64,000 nt of DNA from Lepidodermella squamata (taxonomy: Eukaryota > Gastrotricha). The stretch is taken from the NCBI GenBank assembly GCA_047495785.1, contig JBLDXI010000029.1:3038001-3102000 (forward strand), in the 5' to 3' direction. Shown here piece after piece: positions 24,205-34,121 of the stretch (position 1 is its first letter; every line of letters starts with the position of its first letter). The position numbers and the translations under genes are program-made. The notes below the pieces were generated by a model. The model ran no database searches. It was not told the DNA's origin and saw only the letters and a program-made list of their open reading frames with translations.

Positions 24205-25951
24205 CCCAAATTAGCTTAATCAAAAGTTCCGACATTGCTTGACAAGTAAAGGTGACGGGGGTAAATTAACTTCAGACAGATTAGACATGTGTTCTTGTAA
24301 AGAATACGGGCTAATTATACTCTCGGATGCCCTCGACTGGCGTTTTTTTTATTATTGTGAAGGCAAACTGAGACAGACAGGTAATTTTTAGTGTCATGCA
24401 ATTTCCAAGAATTTAATTTGTCTTAATTTTATTTATTGGAAATTTTTTATCCCACTGCAAAAATTTCCTGGTTTTTTTAATTTTGAAATAATTTTGAATT
24501 CAAAAAATTCAAAATTTAATGATAATTTTTTTTATAATTTTCCAGCCGATTAAGTCTTGCGTGTGCCTATAATTAGGATAATTTACCTGCCCCAGACGTC
24601 TAAGAACGCGCGTGATGTTGTTTACGATTTTAAAACGTCCATAATTATAATAGCTAATTTTTCTAAGAAATTTCATTCCTTCAATCATCATTATATCGCG
24701 TCAATTAATTAGCCTAATTTTAAATTCCGGTGTGATAATTGATCACGCGACTTTTACCCGCCTGCGGATGAGAGGCGACATTTTTGTGCCTCAGGATTCG
24801 AATTTGAAGACAATTATTTTTTGAAGAGATAGCACAGACGTCTTTATAAATCATGACAACATGTTCAACCGAGAAACTTTGATCAGTTTTATCTTGTCGT
24901 GTACTAAATAATGGGAAAATATATCGACCCAATGATCCGGTTTTGTCCATCTCGAAAGTAAAAATATTTCGCTGATCAACTTTTCGTGGTTTTGTACATT
25001 TCAGAAAATAGGTTCCGAGTGTTAAATTTAGGGTTCCACCGCTGCAAAATTAAAAACTAATTATCCAAATTTTGCGCAATCGGAGGTCAATTTCCGAGTT
25101 AGGATTCAGTCTCCAGATGCCAGATCCGATATCGATTTCTGGTATCGATTATCGATTCTTGGCCGAACATTGAAATGGGAATAGAATGTTAGTTCGGTAT
25201 CTATCTCACTCAAAGCGATTGAAAATTTCGAAGAAATTCGGTCCCACCGGGAAAATTACCGAAAATTCCCGAACCAGTTAACATCGGGTTTTTCCGGGTT
25301 TTCCGCGCTACATGTTTTGAATTTTCGGAAAACTTTTATTAGGGCGGAAAATCTCAGGGTTGCGGCTGCGATACAGTAAGAAAAGAAATTTGAAAAGTTG
25401 CAAATGGAAATTGGAACGTCATTGGGGCTTTTGTCCCATAACCACGCGACCATTTTGCTAATTTTTCAGGCTTTTCATTTATTTTCCGAAAAACTGTAGC
25501 CTGAGGGACACGTTTCCTATCCTTTATTCGCGATTTCACCGAAGAAATTTAAAAATTACCGAGAAAAAACTCCGATGGTAACTAGTTCGGGTTTTTTCGG
25601 TATTTTTCCCGGTAAGAACCCATTTTTTCCAATTTTTTCATGCTTTAGCAAAGTTTCATGCGTGGCTGTATTGACATTTTTTATTCTTGTCATTAAATTG
25701 GACATTACCGCTCAGAATTTCTTATCAGTTTTTCTCGCATTTTCCTCAGCTGCGTCATTTATAATGGGACACTCGTCCGAAAATTTCACAGATTTATTTT
25801 TCCAGGCAAGATTCGCAACATCAAATCGTGAAAACAACATAAAGCGGCGAAATAGCCCAACAAGCTTTTGGCCTCATTTCGGACAATTCACCGGGAATCA
25901 TCACATTATTATTTTTACAAAATTAATTTCCTAAAAATAATGATACAACTA
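24205..25951. other. Intergenic between secreted-family copies 3 and 4
   Basis: About 1.7 kb without a supported exon. A fragment of the dispersed repeat family sits at about 25075-25160 (GGTCAATTTCCGAGTTAG, GATATCGATTTCTGG). Phe-rich reading frames between 25256 and 25934 on both strands look like translated T-rich repeat. Confidence 0.35.
25075..25160. repeat. Dispersed repeat family, fragment 3
   Basis: Matches the first third of the family: GGAGGTCAATTTCCGAG, then a CCGATATCGATTTC block. Truncated before the CAGTGATTTT block. Confidence 0.5.
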
Positions 25952-26569
25952 TTATTTATCCTCGCAAAAATCTAGCGGTTGAAGTTGCCGCATGATGTTG
26001 TCGCGATTCGCCTGCATTTTATCGCGCCACATTTGACTAACAGCATCCTGTTCCCAGATAAAGTACGCCGTCGATTGCGTGCATATCGAATAGAATTTAA
26101 ACCGTTGTAGGCACTCGGCGACGAATTCGGCCTCTTCAGCCAGCTGAATCAACTCAACTTGCCGTACAATCGCATTTAGAGTACACGTTTTAACCAATAA
26201 TTTCAAATTCTCTCGCACTAAAAAAATTGAAAAAAATTTGAAAATTATTGAAATTTAATTTAAAAAATAACTCACTATTTTCTAATGTATCTGAGATGGC
26301 ATGGAGTTTTTTTGAGGTCACGGAAATTCTGCTACCTTCCTCTAATTTACTCAACAATGCGCTGGCTAAAAATTGAAAAATTATGAAAAAAATTTTGAAA
26401 TTTTTTTGAAAAATTTACCTTCAGGGGAAATGTGTTGCTTATTCGTTCTCCGGTGTAATCTTGCCTCTGAGAAGTCTGAAATTGCGATAAATCCGAATAT
26501 GACCAGTACATAGGTCCATTTAGCGAAATTGCTCAAATTTACGCTGCTATTTATAGCGAAATTCGTCAT
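25952..26569 (-). CDS. Small secreted C-x9-C/YxW family protein, copy 4 (168 residues)
   Basis: Three exons, 26419-26569, 26276-26365 and 25952-26217, both joins in phase 1. The ATG at 26569 starts MTNFAINSSVNLSNFAKW, followed by a hydrophobic signal (VLVIFGFIAI) ending before ARLHRR. The core is EC-LQRFKFYSI-C, then FIW after six residues and W after eight. Extra cysteines occur at KTC before the core and DFC near the C-terminus, as in copy 3. The middle exon is unique to this copy. A TATA box on the same strand lies about 85 bases upstream (26653-26660). Function unknown. Confidence 0.7.
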
Positions 26570-26652
26570 ATTTTTTTGCAATACAATTGCCAAGAAAATA
26601 AAATTGCTTTGAAAGTGATGTCGAATAATTCTGGGCGGATACAAAACCGGCA

Positions 26653-26660
26653 TTTATATA
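26653..26660 (-). promoter_or_regulatory. TATA box of secreted-family copy 4
   Basis: TATATAAA on the minus strand, about 85 bases upstream of the ATG at 26569, preceded by a GC-rich stretch (CGCGGCCC). Confidence 0.45.
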
Positions 26661-26669
26661 GGGCCGCGA

Positions 26670-27725
26670 TTAAACCCCCCACGTTGTTTGAAAAACAGAT
26701 ATGATTAATGCTTTTTACCGTTCAAGATAATAAGTGCAATATTATTATATTAGCTAATTTTTTTTCGGTTTATTATGTTTTTTTATTACCGCGCCGCTAA
26801 TTAGGTATACAAAAAAGGTATCGGTGAGATAAGACCCGGGACGCGGGGCAAATGTTAACAGTCTCTATGACACGTTTAGCACCACGCTGACGTCAATCGA
26901 CCGGAACGGTAGTGTTGTTTTCTTACTAAAATACCTTTTCATTGATTACATAAGATTACATAAGATACCGCACACCTTCAGATTTTTTCGAATTTGTCCT
27001 TGAGCGAAAATATCGCACGAATATTTTTCAATTTTAATTCAAAAAATTGGAAAAATTCGGCTTCCACATGGCGATTTTAGATTTTGGATTTATGATTTTT
27101 TCAAAAATTTAATAAAATTTTGAAATTTTGAAGATTTAAAATGATATTAAATTGAAAATTTGTCGAATATTTTGAATATTTTTCCTCTCCATTTTTTCAA
27201 TTTTTAAGGTAGCAAGATTTTTTGCGAAGTCTTTAATGCGGCTATCTCGTTAGTCGTGCACAGGTAATAAAAATTCCTCCGCGCACTTTATCTCGCGCAC
27301 TATAGTTCCCAAGAAAAACAACTCGTCGCGCCTTGTGTGCCAAACAATGACGCGGCAATGCGCAAACGAGACACGCCTATATTATTAATAAATTGAGGTT
27401 TTTTTTTCTAGGACACACCGCCGTTACGCACGAGTGCTTCACGTGTCAAAATGGCGACTCATTTTTTTCTTTGCTTCGTGGCTATTACTCACTTGAACCT
27501 TGGCCAAAAATACTTGATAAAAAAAATTGAAAAAAATCCTCCTTAATCGAAAAAATTCAGCGCTGGAACGCCAATTTTACATTGACCTCAAAAACGTGGA
27601 CTCCAATTTTTTTCAATAGAAAAATTCTTCATTTTATTATGTTCAAAGAGATTGGAAAGCTGAGTATTACAAAAAAGCTAAAACACAACAACATTATTTG
27701 ACACTAATTAAACGAGATTATTACA
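26670..27725. other. Intergenic between secreted-family copies 4 and 5
   Basis: About 1 kb, AT-rich, no supported exon or repeat. Confidence 0.35.
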
Positions 27726-28248
27726 TCAACGTTCACTTTTATCTATCGCAGAATCGTTACTACTACTAATACTGCCGCCGTCGCCATTGTTTTTATTGAG
27801 CAGCCGCCTCGCCTCCATTTGCTGCCAAATGTAGAACATGGCCGAGTTGTTGCACACGGATTTCGATTTGAACGTTTTGAGACACTTCGAAGCCGCGGCT
27901 TGCCGCTCTTTTTGCTTGATAAATTGCAACAACAGTGTCAAACTGTCGTACTCCTTATTTTCAATCATCGTCGAAATCAATTGTTCAGCTGTAAGAAAAA
28001 AATTTATCAATTTGAATTTTCAAGAAATTTCGGAAAATTTTACCTGTTTTAAGGTCAGTCGAAGGTTTCGGCCCAGTCGCGCTTTGTTTCCGGCTTTTCA
28101 GCGCCTTAAAAATCGAGGCGAATAGTTGAGTTTCGGAGCTGGACGGATCGCTGTTGAACGCGGCCTGGCTGGGTGCCGGCAGCAATGTCGCAATTAAAAC
28201 GGCAATAGAAATCGCCGAGCAGTAGCATTTCATCGTTAAATCGTTCAT
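27726..28248 (-). CDS. Small secreted C-x9-C/YxW family protein, copy 5 (155 residues)
   Basis: Two exons, 28044-28248 and 27726-27988, joined in phase 1 (GTAAAA donor, CTTACAG acceptor). The ATG at 28248 or the one at 28233 (MKCYCSAISIAVLIATLLPA) starts a classic signal peptide cleaved near SQA. The core is KC-LKTFKSKSV-C, then FYIW after six residues; eight residues later Leu stands where the other copies have Trp. The tail is hydrophilic and Ser/Asp-rich. It is the most divergent member and lies at the upstream edge of the cluster. Function unknown. Confidence 0.68.
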
Positions 28249-29562
28249 TTTTTTCAAAAATATTTCTATGATAAAAATCGTGATTGAATGAATTATGATT
28301 ACGCGCATGTGTGTGAGATAAATTTTCTCGTGTTATTAAGCGTGGCTTGTAATAATCAAACAATGTCGCGCCACGTCTAGCTGCTGCGTTACTCAACGTA
28401 TTATTACCTGACTGGTATATTGTTGCTTAGGACCAGCGCCTATTGTTTGTTTATCGACATGGAGGCGTAGGTTAGGCGCAAAAAATGGATGATGTAATAA
28501 GACGAGAGTGTGTGTGTAAAACCACGCGTGGTTTTTATCATGACTCAGCCGCATTATAAAACGCGCGCACACACACTTGACAAGTGAAAAATGGTAATTT
28601 CGGTCAAATTTTCACGTAATTAGAGCCCTATATCAATCGAATCAGCTCACTTTGCTCTATCGGAATATACTAATGGCTAAACACGTGATAAAAATTCCGA
28701 AAAATCCAGGTTTTTATTTGATTTGAGTGGTAATGTAACGATTTCCGTTAGTTCTAAAAGCGGACGACTGCGTTATATGTGTGTTGTGATTCAACGCTAT
28801 TGCAGGGTTTATGCCATAAATTTATAATGAACCAGTTACCTTAAGACGAAATTCGCCGTGTGCGGTGATTCATTGAACTATGTAGGGCAAATTGCGAGAT
28901 AAAAATTTCGCAAAAATTTCTATTTGATGAAGGGCAAAAAATGTTAGTCATAATAATAATAATAAGCTCATGTGTTTATACAATGACTTGTCGTGGCGCT
29001 GTGGCTATACGAAGGTGGTTTTTCGTGCTGTTTATAAATGAAAAAAAATATTCGAAAAAAGGAAAAAGCGACGAAAATAAAGCTAAAAATGCGCCCTGGA
29101 TTCCTGATTTTCTCACGGAATAAAATTGGGAAAAATTCCTAAAAAGTTCCTATTTAGAAGTTCTGATCATTATCGAAAAAATATAAAAATCATTTAAAAT
29201 TTTTTAAAAATCCTTAAAACAGGGAGAATTTAGAAAAAATATGCAAAATATTGTTCATAAATTTCCTGATATAAAAAAGAGTGCAGTCTTATTCCAACTT
29301 GATAAACCTTGATTTTAAATAAATATTGGTACTCGTAAATGTAAATTTTCCCAACTGCTGATTGGTACCGTTGTTAGGCAGTGCATTGTCATCAAAATAT
29401 TATTACCAGGTACCAGCGCAACATTATTAAAAAATATTAATTTTTATGAATGATTTCCTATATATATATAATATAACGGCAATATTTGCCTTAATTATTC
29501 AAGGCACATAGGAAAGTACCTTGGCCATCATAGCTTCCGAATAAACAAAAGTGCCTACTCAC
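28249..29562. other. Intergenic
   Basis: CA/GCGC-rich short stretch near 28560 and a TATATATATA run near 29460. Several copies of GGTACC in similar context (29366, 29408, 29564) suggest small local duplications. No exon supported; the second exon expected for the leader at 29563-29701 was not found. Confidence 0.3.
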
Positions 29563-29701
29563 CTGGTACCGGTGCATTATTAATTGAATAATTATTATTG
29601 CTCACTCTCTGGACCCACGCATTGACATAAACCGGCAATGATTCGTGGGAGGCGAAATTTACAAGGGTGACTAATAAAATCGACATGAAATTCGGCGACA
29701 T
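29563..29701 (-). CDS. Possible secretory first exon (partial gene)
   Basis: From the ATG at 29701 the frame reads MSPNFMSILLVTLVNFASHE, a plausible signal peptide, then an Asn-rich stretch ending at a strong GTGAGT donor in phase 1. Phase and layout equal the first exons of secreted-family copies 1, 3, 4 and 5, but no core exon with C-x9-C follows within 1.5 kb. It may be an orphan exon or part of another gene. Confidence 0.3.
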
Positions 29702-31460
29702 ATAATAACAGGAAGCGCGTGATAATTTCGGAGCAAATACCAAAATAGGTCAGTTTCGCAATGAAATGCACCGATTGCCGATTGATTTGGGACATCAAGT
29801 GACGGGCCGCGGTTCAAGTACCTGTAAATAAAAATCGTAAATATAATAAAAATAACCAGAAATAAATGCATATTTTGACGATGAAATAAGGCCATGTCAA
29901 TATTGAGGTCCATTCAGAACGAGAGCAGCAGTGATTTTTCAGAGGTCATCCTAATAGTCTAAAATACCAAAATTTCAATTTCAAATTATTTTTCGAATTT
30001 TTCGAATTTTTTTCTTCCATCACTTAATTTTGACAGGAGTTTCACAATCGAACCCTTTGATTTTAACTTTAAATCAGCCTTGAAATAAAAAAATTCCTTC
30101 CATCTTGACGTTTCAATTTTCCGGGGATCAAACTATTGTTGACTTAGTACGGCTGCAGCACCTGTACTGATTATGTTGGATTTATTTACCGAGTTAACAT
30201 CAGGAGCGGAAGCGATAACAGCTGTTCAGCTAAAATTTGATCGGCTTAGGGCTCCACTTGTCAGCCCAACAAAATTCCCATCAAATAAGGATTTATAGGA
30301 CTTTTCATCTCAACGACTCTTGATTTCGTTACCACAATTCCTAATTCATGGCTTTTGAATTTTGAACATTTCCTGGAATTTATGATAATTTTTCTACGAT
30401 TTTTCAATATTTACTTCGAAGTTCGATAAAATTCCTTCAAGTTTAAACAAAATTCTAATTTTTTTGAAAATATACTTTTCAATTCCTATACACCCGAGTC
30501 TCAGCGAAATTATAGGCACCTATGTGGACACCTTAGGGTTCTGGCACAAACCATGGGGCTCCATACCTTAGTGTCTTCAAAATTCGACCTATCGATTGAC
30601 TAGTTTTCCATTAAATAGGATTTTTCTTATCGCTGGGCTCGACCGATAATTCGCACTATTACGCGTATCAGGGGCTCTATCGGTGGTCAGTTTATGTGTT
30701 ACATTTCATCCTGTAGAGCTGATAACGATCGATTTTATCTATCTGTCCATCTATGTTATATCAATAACCGATATCTTCAACACCCAAAGCTAACAAGATA
30801 TGAACCCGATATCGATTTCAAGTTTCGATTGTAACATTGAATGATTTTTCTGAGATCAACAATTGTTTTCGATGCGCAACCAGTTGTTTTATTTCTAAAT
30901 ATTTTCCCTATTATTTACCGATTTTCCCAATAAAATTTAGACAATACCAGCCTTCTGCCACGAAAAACCCGAAAAATCCCAGGTTCGGTAATTATCGGTA
31001 TTTTACCAGGCTTTACCGAATTTCTCCGGATTTTAATATCTGTTGCAAATTTTCGAAGCATTGTTATTCTGGCAATTTGGATAGGACATTCCGATCTTAT
31101 TTCCATGGTTGGGTTACTTATGGGACTCACTAGAAGTGCTAAAATGGTCATGTCTAGTGCAGGAATCTCGATCTTAGTGGTTCACACAATTTCCTGAATT
31201 TTTTTAATTTCAACATTTTTTAATAGGTATTTTCTTGGAAGGGCCAAAAATAATTTCCCAAATTTTGATCTATTTTATTTTATAATTTAGAAAATATAAT
31301 TATTCGGAATTTGTTATCGCACGATAATTTCGATAATTACGGCGATAATTGATTTTATTTCCGAAGTAAATAATCCCCGAAAATTGGTGCGAGTGACGAA
31401 GCTTGGCAGCAAGTCATCGCGGCATCGCAACCGCCCCAGCCATCCACGTTCCGCCTAATT
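29702..31460. other. Intergenic with dispersed repeat fragments
   Basis: No supported exon. Dispersed repeat fragments at about 30655-30845 are listed separately. The promoter of the PPxY protein gene should lie in the last few hundred bases; no core element is obvious. Confidence 0.35.
30655..30845. repeat. Dispersed repeat family, fragment 4
   Basis: Carries GCACTATTACGCG, GGTGGTCAGTTTATG, CCTGTAGAGCTGATAACGATCGAT and, after an interruption, GATATCGATTTCAAG, the family order seen in copies 1 and 2 but degraded. Confidence 0.5.
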
Positions 31461-32036
31461 ATGGACATGCAGACCCTACTCATCCTACTTATCGCCCTAT
31501 TCGCCCTACTCGCATGGGCCATCGTCGGTATTCTGCTGTGCCTCATCTGCAAACGGCGCAAAAAGGTGCGGCGGCATCGTCACATCAGCAATCGAGCCCG
31601 AATTTTACATAATAACAATAATAACCGCGAAATCAGCCTGGTCGAGGTTGCGCCGCCTAATTACAACAGTTCAATGCTCGAGGCGGTTGAATTCGCGAAT
31701 TCGATTCAATTATCGCCGAAACCGGTCGTGCTACTGCCGGGTAATTTAATAGGACAAAGTGCCTCAAACTCGACGCCATCATTCGGTACCAGCTTGGCAC
31801 CACCAAGCCGGCCTCATCGACATAGCAATAATAATAATAACCGACGGCATAACAGTGTGTCAACTCATAATGTGAGTCATCAGCTGCGATTTGGGTCAAC
31901 TTCGTCGGCGAATACGTTGATGATGGTCGCTTCAGCGCCGGTTCAGCCGTTCCCGATCATCGGCGAGGAATCTCCGCCTAGTTACGAAGAATCGATGCGC
32001 AGCAGTCGAAGTGCCGTTGTCAGTTACCGCCGGTGA
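31461..32036 (+). CDS. Single-pass membrane protein with two PPxY motifs, 191 residues
   Basis: Intronless frame from ATG at 31461 to TGA at 32034. Residues about 4-28 (LLILLIALFALLAWAIVGILLCLI) form a membrane segment directly followed by a strongly basic stop-transfer stretch (KRRKKVRRHRH). The cytoplasmic part contains PPNY (in VAPPNYNSS) and PPSY (in SPPSYEES), ligands for WW domains of NEDD4-type ubiquitin ligases, and two Asn runs. This architecture resembles small PPxY adaptors such as WBP1/VOPP1 or Shisa-like tails, but no cysteine-rich extracellular part is present. Recruitment of a ubiquitin ligase at a membrane is the inferred role. AATAAA near 32325 could end the transcript. Confidence 0.75.
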   Translation: MDMQTLLILLIALFALLAWAIVGILLCLICKRRKKVRRHRHISNRARILHNNNNNREISLVEVAPPNYNSSMLEAVEFANSIQLSPKPVVLLPGNLIGQSASNSTPSFGTSLAPPSRPHRHSNNNNNRRHNSVSTHNVSHQLRFGSTSSANTLMMVASAPVQPFPIIGEESPPSYEESMRSSRSAVVSYRR

Positions 32037-34121
32037 TGCACAACAAATTAATTAGTAAATTTATTATAAAAATTATTTCTCGAATTATTATTTGTTGAAA
32101 AATGCGATTTATTTCTTGTCGAGGAAAAATTTAATTTTTCTTCTCTGTGTTTTTATTGCTCAGATCTGCGAATTGGAGCAGTTTTCGCTAAGTTGGAAGA
32201 CTTATTGCCATTGTTGTTGTTGATTTTGCGTTATGTGCGATTTTTCAAAAAAATCAGCCATTTTTCCTCATGTCGTGACCTCGTTTTTTGAGCGCTATTA
32301 TGACACCAAGTGAATTTTCGGAAAATAAAATAATATTGACGTGTGCTCATCATTTCCGATGCTAATAATGTTTTACGTAATCCTGGATACCCACAGCAGT
32401 ATGCCCTAATTGACGGGATTTCTTAGCTGAAAGACCGACGTTTAGCATCCTTAATTAGGTTCATTCAAAAACCAAATAATTGCAAGTTAGGGCTGATTGC
32501 GTCGAGGGAGGTTGAATATTCCAGTGGGGGGGTCACTTTGACATGCCAGAATAGGGACGACTTACGCATAGGATATCTCGGAGGTAGCAAGAAGGAGACG
32601 ACTTGATCGGGTTACCGTTCGAAAGCCCGAGAAAAGGCTAACCTGAATATCTATAAGAAATTAACAAACAATTAAATACAACCTTTAGAAAGCGGCCGCG
32701 GTTCTTGCACTTGGTATTCGCCTTTCTCCTATTTACTTTGAAGGACAGAGCATTGAACTAAAATTTGTTTCATATTCACAGCCGCGATACTCACAGTCCG
32801 GGCAATGACTGTGGTGAACTTTCAATTTTCTGGTTTGGCTGAGGAATTCTTAGTAGTACTTGTCATCGACTTTATCGCTCATCGGCTTACGAGACTTACT
32901 TGAGTTGGATTTTTTTTCTCTTTTTCGGCTTTTAAATACAAGGTACAAACAACAGGTTGCTATTGGCGGGGAATGCGACGATCGGCTGTTCATGCATGAA
33001 AACAGTATGTTTTCTACCGTGTCGAGGTATGATAGGCTAGGGTTTTCCACGGGTCGAAAATCGAGGCTTGACCTTGCCCGTCAGTAAATATCTTCAAACA
33101 GACCGAGCGGAGAAATATGGCCCACTAACCCAGTTACACCACATCCCGCCCACGGCATAACGGGTAAAACCATCCAGGCAGAAAACTGCGTTTTGAGTAT
33201 TAAAATTACATTTTTCATTTGTTTTTTCTTTCTCCTGCACACGATAAAAAACATGTTAGAAGCAGACGTAAAACGACGAGGTCAAGGTTTGATGTCAAAG
33301 TGGAAATAGGTCGCTTTCATCAATCGCGTGTCGTCTGGCCAAAGTTCAATTCCAAAAATAGCCCAACCATTATTTCTTGAACACCCTGTACGTCCGCAAA
33401 GAGGAGACCTTATGAGTTGGATAACGTTTGAAAGCCGAGAAAAGACCATCCTGAATGTCTATAATAAGCATATACCCATATTGCATTATTTTGTATCAAG
33501 GACAGGGTTATTTGAGGGTGAAATTAGGATTCAGGCAAAATCCGACGACTCTGAGGCCGAGCATCTATGTTCCAAAATGAAGTTCGAATGAATGGTCTGC
33601 GGTTTGCGCTGGGTTGTGTCTTAGGGATCTAAGGCATTTGAACGGTTTCATCTGGCCAAGCATACCAGAGTTCGGTTTGGTATCGATTTCCCGTAAATCA
33701 AATCTGAATGTATCGATTGGATAGTAAAATCGAATATTTCGAATCGATATTTCGATGAGTCCCGGTCCGATTACCCCCTTGATATGAATACTTATCAATG
33801 CATAGGAACTTCTGAAAAGATTCGAGAAGGTTCCCGGAGTTCTTTTCACGGATATGTGAATGAACTAGAATCCTATGTAGGACGTCGGGCATGTTGCTTG
33901 GACTTTGTATTGGCCAATGCCCTTTCTTCTTTGAAGGAAACAGCTCTGTAGTTGAATAAAATGTAAATTGAAGGGCTCCATGTAGCGTGGAGGCATCCAA
34001 AATAGTAACGCCCCGTATACGCAAATAAACTCTTTAATTCTGAGAAAAGCGCCAAAGTACTGAAAATAATTCTGAAAATTTCGAAAATCTCGATACACAA
34101 AATTCTAATCTTATTACATAG
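32037..34121. other. Intergenic with small dispersed repeats
   Basis: Stretches near 32580-32660 and 33400-33475 are related (GGAGAC, TTCGAAAGCC or TTGAAAGCC, GAGAAAAG, CTGAATRTCTATAA), an old dispersed repeat. Short reading frames on both strands lack domains. Nothing else recognised. Confidence 0.35.

Noticed and set aside
32850-34100. Several 60-110 codon frames on both strands upstream of the first ankyrin unit
   Set aside because: Overlapping frames on both strands, no domain or signal peptide, and partly dispersed repeat.
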